Of a stretch of DNA of 16,487 nt, positions 8,395 through 14,724 are shown one piece after another. The number at the start of each line of letters is the position of its first letter. Positions within the stretch are counted from its first letter, which is position 1. Below the pieces are notes generated by a model. The model saw only the letters and a program-made list of their open reading frames with translations. It did no database searches and had not been told where the DNA came from. Source of the DNA: BM707 sp041592975 (GTDB lineage Bacteria; Desulfobacterota; Desulfuromonadia; Desulfuromonadales; UBA2294); assembly GCA_041592975.1 (NCBI GenBank), contig JBFHOZ010000035.1:1-16487 (forward strand), read 5' to 3'. A program made the position numbers and the translations under genes.

Positions 8395-8988
8395 CTATTC
8401 CCAGCGCGGCGGCGGGTCTCCGGGGAGCATTCGGATCAGGCTGAAGGCGCCGCGCAGCTCCCCGGGTCGGAACCCGGTGGCCCGGTCGCCGGGATATGCG
8501 CCGGCAATGGCCGCCCGAACGGCCGGGGGGATGTCATCACCATGGCATGTCATACAGAACTCCTGCATGACAATCGGCTTCATGTAGCGGAAGACTCTTT
8601 TGCCATCCATGTTGACGACCTTGGCGAATTCGTACTCCTGCAGGTCGACCCCCTCGGCCTGCCGTCGGCGGAAGAGCTCGAGGACCTCCGCTTCCCAGGG
8701 GTCGGGGGCGTTGTCCGGGTTGCGTACCCGCATGCCAGTCCGGCGTATTTCCCAGCCGCTGTGCACCGATAGCCGGTCGGTGATCCCGGCGGCCTGCAGC
8801 CGGCAGGAACCGAGAACGTTCTCGGCGCCCCTCTCCTGCACCTCTTTGGCGACCCGCAATTTCAGCTCGCCGGCAACGACCTTCACCTGGGAGCGGGCCT
8901 GCTTGAGAAGCTGCACGTCGGCGCTCGAAGCCAGGGCAAGAACCGGCAGCAGCAGGAAGAAACAGAACGCGGTCAGGTACGGTCGCAT
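8395..8988 (-). CDS. Exported DUF3365 (Tll0287-like) one-haem c-type cytochrome
   Basis: This 197-residue protein has a signal peptide (MRPYLTAFCFFLLLPVLALA, cut near residue 20) and one haem-binding CMTCH at 145-149, so it should be periplasmic or outer-surface. The body matches the DUF3365 pattern: helical N-terminal part, SWEIRRTGMRVRNPDN-like segment with RNPDNAPDPWE (about 90-100), then YMKPIVMQEFC before the haem site and ATGFRPGELRGAFSL at the end. This fold occurs as sensor or haem domains in anaerobic respiring bacteria; electron transfer or redox/gas sensing is possible, and the partner is unknown. The start is ATG at 8988 with GGAGTG six bases upstream; a GTG at 8997 is inside that site. 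It is divergent from the yedF-like gene. Confidence 0.88.
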   Translation of the reverse strand: MRPYLTAFCFFLLLPVLALASSADVQLLKQARSQVKVVAGELKLRVAKEVQERGAENVLGSCRLQAAGITDRLSVHSGWEIRRTGMRVRNPDNAPDPWEAEVLELFRRRQAEGVDLQEYEFAKVVNMDGKRVFRYMKPIVMQEFCMTCHGDDIPPAVRAAIAGAYPGDRATGFRPGELRGAFSLIRMLPGDPPPRWE

Positions 8989-9012
8989 GATAATCACTCC
9001 AATAGAATATGC

Positions 9013-9041
9013 AAATTATCATATATTAAGGTTCGAGACAA
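9013..9041 (-). promoter_or_regulatory. Promoter of the DUF3365 cytochrome gene
   Basis: On the minus strand TTGTCT (9041-9036), a 17-base spacer and TAATTT (9018-9013) are present. The ATG is at 8988, so the leader is about 18 bases. Confidence 0.5.
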
Positions 9042-9049
9042 TTGCTTTG

Positions 9050-9078
9050 TTGCATTGCCGACGGCGAATGACTAAGAT
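9050..9078 (+). promoter_or_regulatory. Promoter of the yedF-like gene
   Basis: TTGCAT (9050-9055), a 17-base spacer and TAAGAT (9073-9078) precede the ATG at 9117. It is back to back with the cytochrome promoter. Confidence 0.55.
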
Positions 9079-9116
9079 GGGTCCGCCCGCCGGGCAACAA
9101 GACTGTGGAGGCTTTC

Positions 9117-9701
9117 ATGAAAAAACTCGACCTGCGCGATCACCAGTGCCCCTACCCGGTCGTCCAGACCCGCAAGGAGATGCTCGACAATCCCGACGCG
9201 CCGCTGACCGTGCTGGTCGGCGACGATACCGCCCGCGACAACGTCAGCCGCCTGGCCGAGAGCATGGGGTACGTGCTCGATATCGAGGAGACCGACGGCG
9301 GATTTTCTCTCGGGCTGCTGCCGGGAGGAGGGGCGCGAACGGCCGGCAAGCCCCGAACGGTCGCCGGCCCGACGGTCACCCTCGTCACCGCCGACACTCT
9401 CGGGCAGGGGGATGACGAACTCGGCCGGCTGCTGATGAAGAATTATCTCTTCACCCTGACCGAGATGGAGACGGTGCCGGACAGGATGCTGCTGATCAAC
9501 GCCGCGGTCAAACTCGCCTGCGAAGGCTCCGACGCCCTCGAGGCCCTCGACAAGATCGCCTGCATGGGTGTCGACATTGCCGCCTGCGGCCTCTGCCTCG
9601 AGTTCTACGGCCTCAAGGAGAAGCTGAAGGCCGGGCGCACCACCAACATGCTCGAAGTGGCCGAATCGCTGCAGACGGCGGGGCGGATTATCCGGTTATA
9701 A
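9117..9701 (+). CDS. yedF: YedF-family selenium metabolism protein (TusA-DsrE fusion)
   Basis: This 194-residue cytosolic protein joins two sulfur/selenium-handling domains. The N-terminal TusA-like domain (about 1-70) starts KKLDLRDHQCPYPVVQTRKE, with the family's CPxP cysteine at C11. The C-terminal DsrE-like domain (about 85-194) has GDDELGRLLMKNYLFTL and a CGLC motif (C157, C160) near FYGLKEKL. This architecture is the YedF family, which tends to occur in selenium-using bacteria; the exact reaction is not established, and carrying reduced selenium or persulfide is the usual proposal. ATG at 9117 is chosen because GTGGAGG five bases upstream is a good ribosome binding site; a GTG at 9105 is part of that region. 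No selD, selA or selB is in the window. Confidence 0.88.
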   Translation: MKKLDLRDHQCPYPVVQTRKEMLDNPDAPLTVLVGDDTARDNVSRLAESMGYVLDIEETDGGFSLGLLPGGGARTAGKPRTVAGPTVTLVTADTLGQGDDELGRLLMKNYLFTLTEMETVPDRMLLINAAVKLACEGSDALEALDKIACMGVDIAACGLCLEFYGLKEKLKAGRTTNMLEVAESLQTAGRIIRL

Positions 9702-9757
9702 TTTTCTGATATTCCTGGCTCCGATCGGGAATCCATTTATATATTTGAAACAAAACC

Positions 9758-9847
9758 GCGCGGTTGCGTCCGCGCACCCCGCCTTACTCTTTTATCAAGC
9801 CATAAAGGAGTAAGCAGAAAACGGCTCCCTTGCAGGGGGCTTTTTTT
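9758..9847 (+). ncRNA. Structured RNA candidate: three hairpins ending in a terminator
   Basis: Three stems follow one another. GCGCGG (9758-9763) pairs with CCGCGC (9770-9775). CTTACTCTTTTAT (9783-9795) pairs over 13 bp with 9802-9814, including one T-G pair, around a six-base loop. A GC-rich terminator stem is at 9823-9841 with seven T. A possible promoter is CTGGCT at 9715-9720 with TATATA at 9738-9743 (17-base spacer), which would make a separate RNA of about 100 nt. It could equally be the structured 3' end of the yedF-like transcript. It matches no RNA family that I recognise. Confidence 0.45.
9823..9847 (+). terminator. Intrinsic terminator
   Basis: GGCTCCC pairs with GGGGGCT (one inner and one terminal G-T pair) around the 5-base loop TTGCA, and T runs from 9841 to 9847. 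Confidence 0.75.
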
Positions 9848-9977
9848 GTGCTGTCGGAGGTGCTTCTGTTGAATTGTGCTGTTCAGGAGTTTGCCTTGAG
9901 GCAAACGCGTCGCGTCTTCGTGGCTTTTGCGGTTGGGCAGCGCTCGGGGAAGCGCGCTGGCATGATTCCAGTTAGGA

Positions 9978-10057
9978 GCTTCAGGGGGCAAGTCAAAATC
10001 AACCGCTGTATTCCCGATCGGGGTCGGGAATGACTAGATTGGGGAATTACCTGAAGC
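9978..10057. repeat. 80-base element bounded by an inverted repeat, containing a REP/dRS3-like palindrome
   Basis: The outer repeat GCTTCAGG (9978-9985) pairs with CCTGAAGC (10050-10057). Inside, ATTCCCGA (10010-10017) pairs with TCGGGAAT (10024-10031) over a six-base spacer. This is the ATTCCC...GGGAAT type of palindrome known from many proteobacterial repeat families. A half copy, GATCGGGAATCC, is at 9723-9734. It could also help end the transporter transcript. Confidence 0.5.
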
Positions 10058-10078
10058 CTGACACCTGATTCCCTGCGA

Positions 10079-10333
10079 TTAATGTTCATGGTCGTGCGGT
10101 TCATCCTTGTGCCCGGGATGTTCATGATCATGAACCTTGTCCCCGCGCGGCAGATGTCCATGAGTATGCTCGGCTTCATCTCCATCATGGCTGTGATGGG
10201 TATGGGTGTAGCTGTGCCCATGCTCATGCACATGCTCGTGCGGGTGGCTGTGCTCCAGCTCGCCGTGGCGGTGTTCATGCTCGTGCAGGTGGCGATGCCG
10301 GTGGGTGTGCTCATGCTCGTGCTGCAGCTGCAT
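10079..10333 (-). other. Histidine-rich metal-binding tail coded at the 3' end of cbiO
   Basis: These codons give 31 histidines in about 80 residues, mostly as alternating H-E-H, H-T-H, H-D-H and H-R-H, ending HDHEH at the stop codon. The nucleotide sequence is repetitive (CATGAGCAT-type units), so it may vary in length between strains. Confidence 0.85.
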
Positions 10334-11908
10334 GATCTCCAGCCCGCAGCGGTTGCGGTAGGTGAAGTCGAGCTGGTTGAGGCTGGTCAGGTTGGCGTCG
10401 GCAAAGAACGCCTCGGTGCCGTAGTCCTGCACCAGCTGCCCCTCGTGGAGCACGATCGTCCGGTTGGTCAGTTGGCGGACGAAGAAGAGATCGTGGCTGA
10501 CCAGGATCAGGGTGACGTCGAGATTCCGGATGATCTCGAGCAGCCGCTCCTCGCCGTCCGGGTCGAGCCCGGCGGTCGGCTCGTCGAGGATGAGAATGTC
10601 GGGCCGCATCGCCAGCACCGCTGCCAGCGCCAGCCGCTTGCGTTCGCCGCCGGAGAGGTGCAGCGGCACCCGCTCTTCGTACCCCGCGAGGCCTGCCTGG
10701 CGCAGCGCCGCTGCCGTCCGCGCCGCGATTTCGTCTTTCGTCAGTCCCTGCTGCCGCGGGCCGAAGGCGACCTCCTCGAAGCAGCTCGGGCAGAACAGCT
10801 GGTCGGCCGAGTCCTGGAACACCAGACCGACGGTGCGGCAATTCTCCTTGCGGCTCTTCTCCGTGACGCTCTCGCCGGCGAGACGGTACAGCCCCCGGCC
10901 GCGTCGCAGCCCCATCAGGCAGGAGACCAGGGTGGTCTTGCCGGCGCCGTTCTCGCCGACGATGGCGACCTTCTCCCCGGCATGGACCGTCAGGCTCAGC
11001 CCGTTCAGCGCCGCCGTCCCGTCCGGGTAGCGGTAGGCGTAATCTGCCAGTTCTATAATCGGCTGCGCGGCCGGCGTCGAATCCCTGCCGACGTCCTGAG
11101 CACCCGGCGGCACGGCCGGTAGCCGGTCTTCCGGCAGCGCCTGTTCGACGAAGCGGAAGGAGAAGTCGAGGCCATGCTCGCGCAGGGCGCTGCGCTGGGA
11201 GACCAGCTCCCTGAGGGTATAGTCGTGGTGGATGTGCCCGCGGTCGAGGACGATGGCCCGCTCGCAGAGCTCGTAGGCGAACAGCAGGTTGTGGGTGATG
11301 ATCACCAGCGTGCCGTCGTACTCCTTGAGCCGCTGCAGCAGAAGTTCCTCCTGCTGCGGGTCGAGGTTGGCGGTCGGTTCGTCGAGCAGCAGCACTTCCG
11401 GCGCCATCGCCAGCAGCCCTGCCAGGGCCGCCCGCTTGCGCTGTCCGTAGCTGAGCCGGTGCGGCGGCCGCTGCTTCTTGTCGAGCAGGCCGACAGCGCC
11501 CAGGGCCGCGTCGGCGTGCAGCCTGGCCTCCTCGAGTTCGAGCCCCTGGTTGAGCGGCCCGAACAGCACATCCTCGCCGACGCTGTTGCAGAAGAGCTGG
11601 TCGTCCGGATCCTGGAAGAGCAGGCCGATTTCGAGCCGCGCCCGGCGCAGGTGCTCGGCGTCGAAACCCGCCCCCTTGTAGGTCAGCTCCCCCGACTGCA
11701 CCGGCAGCAGGCCGTTGAGATGCCTGAGCAGGGTCGACTTGCCGGCACCGTTCTGGCCGACGATGGCGACCCGGTCGCCCGGCATGATATCGAGGGAGAG
11801 CCCGCTCAGCGCCTGCCGGCCTTGCGGATAACTGTAGCTGACATCACGCAGGGAAAAGAGCGTCTCGCCCTGCTGGCGCAGCGGCTGCTGGCGGGCGAGC
11901 CGGTGCAT
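10079..11908 (-). CDS. cbiO: Double ATPase of a nickel/cobalt ECF transporter with histidine-rich tail
   Basis: This 609-residue protein fuses two CbiO/NikO-type ATPases that would power metal import at the inner membrane. Module 1 (about 15-250) has Walker A GQNGAGKST (51-59), signature LSYGQ (152-156), Walker B VLLLDEP and switch H206. Module 2 (about 284-520) has GENGAGKTT (318-326), LSGGE (418-422), ILILDEP and H472. Both have the Q-loop FQD followed by DQLFC, characteristic of ECF ATPases. Residues 526-609 are a low-complexity tail with 31 histidines plus Glu/Asp, a likely Ni/Co/Zn-binding store. The ATG at 11908 shares one base with the cbiQ stop (TGATG). The open frame runs 246 codons further upstream, but that part is the wrong frame of cbiQ. 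It is the last gene of the operon. Confidence 0.93.
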   Translation of the reverse strand: MHRLARQQPLRQQGETLFSLRDVSYSYPQGRQALSGLSLDIMPGDRVAIVGQNGAGKSTLLRHLNGLLPVQSGELTYKGAGFDAEHLRRARLEIGLLFQDPDDQLFCNSVGEDVLFGPLNQGLELEEARLHADAALGAVGLLDKKQRPPHRLSYGQRKRAALAGLLAMAPEVLLLDEPTANLDPQQEELLLQRLKEYDGTLVIITHNLLFAYELCERAIVLDRGHIHHDYTLRELVSQRSALREHGLDFSFRFVEQALPEDRLPAVPPGAQDVGRDSTPAAQPIIELADYAYRYPDGTAALNGLSLTVHAGEKVAIVGENGAGKTTLVSCLMGLRRGRGLYRLAGESVTEKSRKENCRTVGLVFQDSADQLFCPSCFEEVAFGPRQQGLTKDEIAARTAAALRQAGLAGYEERVPLHLSGGERKRLALAAVLAMRPDILILDEPTAGLDPDGEERLLEIIRNLDVTLILVSHDLFFVRQLTNRTIVLHEGQLVQDYGTEAFFADANLTSLNQLDFTYRNRCGLEIMQLQHEHEHTHRHRHLHEHEHRHGELEHSHPHEHVHEHGHSYTHTHHSHDGDEAEHTHGHLPRGDKVHDHEHPGHKDEPHDHEH

Positions 11909-12828
11909 CAGGCCCCTCCCCCTGCCAACCGGTCGGCGAGCAGCAGGCCGACTCCGAAGGCGAGCAGCAGGATCGTTTTCAGCCAGTCGGCGGCGTTGGC
12001 GGTGAATCGATAGTGTCCGGGCATGGCGCCGGCGTAGCCGCGCGCCTGCATCGCCTCGAAGACCCGGTGGGTGCGCTCGTAGCTGCGCACCAGCAGCATG
12101 CCGACGAAATTGCCGTAATCCCGCATCCGGTCGAGCCGGTGGTCGGGCCTGAAGGCGCGGGCCACCATGCCGCTGCGCATGCGCTGCTGCTCGTCGAAGA
12201 AGACATGAATATAGCGATGGGCGATCAGCAGCAGTTCGCCGACCCGCCGCGGCACCCCGAGCCGCGCCAGCCCCTCGAGGGTCGCCCCGAGCGGCGCCGT
12301 CGCCAGCAGCGGCTCCATCAGCAGCGCCACGCACCACGCCTTGCCGACGATGGTCAGCGCCAGCAGAAGGCCACGCAGGTTGAAGGGCCAGCTCTCCAGC
12401 CCGCCGAAGACGATCAGCGCGTCTCCCGGCCGGACCACCGCCGTCAGCGGCATGACGACCAGGAACATCGCCAGAAACCCGTTCATCGCCGCGATGCGCC
12501 GCAGCGGCCGGGACCAGGGGAGGCGGCCGAGAGGGATGATCATCAGCGCGACCGCCAGAGCCGCCGCGACAAGCGGCGGCTGCCGCAGGGAAACGACCAG
12601 GAATGCGAAGGCGAGGATGGCGGCGATCTTGAAGCGGGGGTCCCAATCATGCAGCGGCGAGCGTTGGGCCGCAGCGCCGCCGAGCAGCGGCAGCATGCCG
12701 TCCGGTCCGCTTTCGACCGCCCCCGCCATCCGCCGCGCCGCCACCAGCGCCAGCCACAAGCAGGCGACGAGCAGGCCGAGCAGGAGCACGAGGACCGGCC
12801 AGGGGAGTTGCAGGATCGGGTTGGTCAT
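11908..12828 (-). CDS. cbiQ: ECF transporter T component CbiQ/NikQ with extra N-terminal helix
   Basis: This 306-residue inner-membrane protein links the substrate-binding CbiM to the ATPases. The canonical CbiQ part starts at about residue 55 (SPLHDWDPRFKI). Membrane helices follow at about 66-80, 85-100, 115-132 and 152-175. The ATPase-coupling helices carry ARA (223-225) and ARG (262-264), and a last helix is at 284-298. The first 50 residues are not typical. They form one helix (about 8-31) followed by AVESGPDG, which recalls the first half of NikN/PDGLE-type auxiliary proteins; a fusion is inferred. ATG at 12828 overlaps the upstream cbiM stop by four bases (ATGA), and the cbiQ stop overlaps the ATPase start. 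The frame extends upstream of 12828, but that part lies inside cbiM. Confidence 0.92.
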   Translation of the reverse strand: MTNPILQLPWPVLVLLLGLLVACLWLALVAARRMAGAVESGPDGMLPLLGGAAAQRSPLHDWDPRFKIAAILAFAFLVVSLRQPPLVAAALAVALMIIPLGRLPWSRPLRRIAAMNGFLAMFLVVMPLTAVVRPGDALIVFGGLESWPFNLRGLLLALTIVGKAWCVALLMEPLLATAPLGATLEGLARLGVPRRVGELLLIAHRYIHVFFDEQQRMRSGMVARAFRPDHRLDRMRDYGNFVGMLLVRSYERTHRVFEAMQARGYAGAMPGHYRFTANAADWLKTILLLAFGVGLLLADRLAGGGA

Positions 12829-13448
12829 GGCCGGTCGCGCTTCAGGGTGAACGGGGCTTCGAGCATCTCCGGCTTGACCTTGTGGAGAAAGCGGACGATG
12901 AAGGCGGCGATCAGCGTCTCGATCACCACCACCGGCAGGTGCGCCGCCAGCGCCAGCCTGGCGACGCCGAGGAAGTCCTCGCCGCTGAAGGCGAGCAGCA
13001 GGGCGAGGATGATTGCCGAACCGACGATGCCGAGCCCCCCGCACAGGCCGCCGACGAGCATCTGCCGTTTCGCACCTCCTCCCCGAAACAGCTGGAAGAG
13101 CAGACCGCAGGCGAGCGCCGGCAGGCCCATGAGCAGGGCGTTGCCGCCCAGCGCCGTCAGGCCGCCGAACTGGAACATCAGGCTCTGCAGCACCAGGCCG
13201 AGGGCGATGGCCAGGAACGCCGACGGGCCGAGCAGCGCCCCGACCAGGCCCGGCAGCAGCAGGTGGACACTGGTCGGTCCGAGCGGCACGTGCACCGTGG
13301 CGGCGACGAAGAAGGCGGCGGCGACCACGGCGACCTTCGGCAGGTCCTCGGCGCGGGTCGCGCGCGAACTCCAGGCGGCTACCGCCAGGGAGACAGCGCC
13401 GCTGCCGAGCGCCAGCGAGGTCGGCATGACACCGTCGGAGATGTGCAT
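12825..13448 (-). CDS. cbiM: Substrate-specific component CbiM/NikM of a nickel/cobalt ECF transporter
   Basis: This 207-residue integral membrane protein determines metal specificity. It starts MHISDG, the conserved N-terminus that threads into the protein and supplies metal ligands (in NikM: Met1, His2 and a later His). H62 in TSVHLLLPGLVGALLG is the likely further ligand. About six hydrophobic segments follow one another from residue 11 to 190. It lacks the C-terminal fused NikN/PDGLE part seen in longer NikMN proteins. The ATG at 13448 shares one base with the stop of the upstream NikL-like gene (TGATG), and its own stop overlaps cbiQ. Nickel is favoured over cobalt because of the NikL-like partner, but sequence alone does not settle it. 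Confidence 0.93.
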   Translation of the reverse strand: MHISDGVMPTSLALGSGAVSLAVAAWSSRATRAEDLPKVAVVAAAFFVAATVHVPLGPTSVHLLLPGLVGALLGPSAFLAIALGLVLQSLMFQFGGLTALGGNALLMGLPALACGLLFQLFRGGGAKRQMLVGGLCGGLGIVGSAIILALLLAFSGEDFLGVARLALAAHLPVVVIETLIAAFIVRFLHKVKPEMLEAPFTLKRDRP

Positions 13449-13774
13449 CAGTCCTTCCCTGCCTCGAGGACCGACTGGCGCAGCCTGACCGTGGCGCGAT
13501 GGCCGAGCATGTCGCCGACGGTGATCCTCAGGGTGTCGATCTTGGGAATCGGGAAACGGAACCGGCCATTTTCGTCGGTGCGCCCCTCGAGCAGTTCTTC
13601 CCCGGTGCTGTCCTCCACCAGAACCCGTCCGTTTGCAACCGGGCGATCATCCGGGTAGTGGCCAGCAACGAAAACAGATCCGCCCCGGGCATAGGCAGAA
13701 ACCTTGATGCTGTGCGCGAATGCCGGCGCAACCAGAAGAAGGAACAACATCGTCAAGAAAAGGGACCTTTTCAA
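13448..13774 (-). CDS. nikL: NikL-like periplasmic accessory protein of the metal transporter
   Basis: This 108-residue exported protein has a clear signal peptide (MKRSLFLTMLFLLLVAPAFA). Predicted cleavage leaves histidine as the first mature residue (HSIKVSAYARGGSVFV). The rest is a beta-sandwich of carboxypeptidase-regulatory-like type (PVANGRVLVEDSTGEELLEG, TDENGRFRF) ending with the MLGHRATV motif typical of NikL-type components found beside NikM, NikQ and NikO. The start is TTG at 13774. GGGAGG lies five bases upstream and the signal peptide then begins correctly, whereas an upstream ATG at 13792 precedes that ribosome binding site. It is the first gene of the operon. It probably assists metal capture or replaces NikN, which is absent; this is inferred. 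Confidence 0.82.
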   Translation of the reverse strand: MKRSLFLTMLFLLLVAPAFAHSIKVSAYARGGSVFVAGHYPDDRPVANGRVLVEDSTGEELLEGRTDENGRFRFPIPKIDTLRITVGDMLGHRATVRLRQSVLEAGKD

Positions 13775-13813
13775 CTGCGCCTCCCGTAGCATGAAAACCG
13801 ATTTCGTAGCACA

Positions 13814-13839
13814 CTAGCATGCAACCCGGGGGCGGTAAA
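13814..13839 (-). promoter_or_regulatory. Possible promoter of the nickel/cobalt transporter operon
   Basis: On the minus strand TTTACC (13839-13834) and a weak -10 TAGTGT are separated by about 17 bases. The operator-like palindrome at 13847-13871 lies directly upstream of the -35. Confidence 0.35.
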
Positions 13840-13846
13840 GAGAAAT

Positions 13847-13892
13847 GTTACGAATTTTCAATTCGTGTAACTTCAGGAGGAATTCGTGTGAT
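13847..13892. promoter_or_regulatory. Operator-like palindrome plus third half-site (candidate NikR site)
   Basis: GTTAC (13847-13851) and GTAAC (13867-13871) are separated by 15 bases, and ACGAATT/AATTCGT continues the symmetry with an offset of two bases. AATTCGTGTGAT (13881-13892) repeats AATTCGTGTAAC (13860-13871) at a distance of 21 bases, two helical turns. It lies between the divergent transporter operon and the HAD gene. From memory, predicted NikR sites in related bacteria are GTGTTAC and GTAACAC half-sites 13-14 bases apart; the spacing here is one or two longer. Confidence 0.45.
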
Positions 13893-13944
13893 TCCCACCC
13901 CCTCTGCCGATCCCGGGAGGCCGGAGAAGCACCGGAAACTTCGC

Positions 13945-13950
13945 TATAAT
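13945..13950 (+). promoter_or_regulatory. Consensus -10 box upstream of the HAD phosphatase gene
   Basis: TATAAT lies 33 bases before the ATG. The region 17 bases upstream has no recognisable -35, so the promoter may need an activator or be weak. Confidence 0.4.
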
Positions 13951-13983
13951 GGAACGGATATCTCACACCAGGGGAGAGTGGAC

Positions 13984-14724
13984 ATGATCAAGGGGGTCTT
14001 GCTCGATTTGAGCGGCACGCTTTACGTCGGCAATGAAATCATTCCCGGGGCCCGGGAGGTGGTCGTCACGTTGCGGCGGAACGACATCCCGGTCCGCTAC
14101 CTGACCAACACCTCGCGCAGCACCCGGACGGACATCTTCACAAAACTCCTGCGGATGGGGTTCGACATCAGCGAAGAGGAGTTCATCACCGCCCCGGCGG
14201 TGATGAACAGCTATCTCAAAGAGCACCATCTCAAACCGTGGTTGCTGGTGCATCCCTCCATCCGCGGCGAATTCGACACGGCCGACGACCCGCAGCCGGA
14301 TGCCGTCGTCGTGTGCGACGCCGCCGAGAGCTTCACCTATGAGAATCTCAATGCCGCTTTCCGCCTGCTGCTTGAAGGAGCGCGACTGATTGCGATAGGC
14401 GACAACCGGTACTTCAAGGAGGAGGATGGCATGAGCCTTGATGCCGGCCCGTTTGTACGCGCCCTCGAATACGCTGCCAACTGCGAGGCGATTATCCTCG
14501 GCAAGCCGTCCCCGGCCTTCTTCCACTCGGCTGCCGATCAGCTCGGCTGCAAACCGGCAGAAGTGCTGATGGTGGGGGACGATGTCTACTCGGATGTGAA
14601 TGGAGCGTTGAAAGCGGGCCTGGTCCGGACCGGAAAGTACCGTCCGGGAGACGAACGTAAAATTTCCGCCCCCGGTGCCTGCGTCTGCAGTGACTTGAAG
14701 GAGGCGCTGGCTGATCTCGTATAA
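13984..14724 (+). CDS. HAD-superfamily IIA phosphatase, LHPP-like
   Basis: This 246-residue cytosolic phosphatase of the HAD IIA (NagD-like cap) group has all four motifs. Motif I is LLDLSGTLY (D8, with Ser in place of the usual second Asp), motif II LTNTSR, motif III the Lys of GKPSPAFF, and motif IV GDDVYSDVNGA. The D-x-S-G variant is also seen in LHPP (phospholysine/phosphohistidine/pyrophosphate phosphatase) and its relatives, so that subgroup is favoured; the substrate is unknown. The start is ATG at 13984, with GGGGAG about nine bases upstream; an earlier ATG at 13819 lies in the shared regulatory region. A perfect -10 TATAAT is at 13945-13950, but no good -35 precedes it. It is divergent from the metal transporter operon. 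Confidence 0.9.
   Translation: MIKGVLLDLSGTLYVGNEIIPGAREVVVTLRRNDIPVRYLTNTSRSTRTDIFTKLLRMGFDISEEEFITAPAVMNSYLKEHHLKPWLLVHPSIRGEFDTADDPQPDAVVVCDAAESFTYENLNAAFRLLLEGARLIAIGDNRYFKEEDGMSLDAGPFVRALEYAANCEAIILGKPSPAFFHSAADQLGCKPAEVLMVGDDVYSDVNGALKAGLVRTGKYRPGDERKISAPGACVCSDLKEALADLV

Larger units (their letters stand above)
9702..10078. other. 377-base intergenic region without a gene
   Basis: No credible reading frame is visible. It holds a possible -10 (TATATA, 9738-9743), three hairpins ending in an intrinsic terminator (9758-9847), a 7-bp TTGA-loop hairpin (9889-9906), a 6-bp hairpin (9938-9959), and an 80-base segment bounded by an 8-bp inverted repeat with a REP-like palindrome inside (9978-10057). 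The yedF-like gene enters from the left and the metal-transporter operon ends at the right. Confidence 0.7.

Noticed and set aside
9737..9991. 84-codon minus-strand frame in the intergenic region
   Set aside because: It has no ribosome binding site and no recognisable domain, and it overlaps the hairpins and terminator.
11909..12646. Upstream 246-codon extension of the double ATPase
   Set aside because: It is the shifted frame of cbiQ, R/A/G/P-rich and without membrane helices. The TGATG junction at 11910-11906 gives the proper start.
13775..13990. Cobalamin riboswitch upstream of the metal transporter
   Set aside because: I see no B12-box (GCCACTG-type) or the expected long multi-stem structure; the operator-like palindrome is the better explanation.
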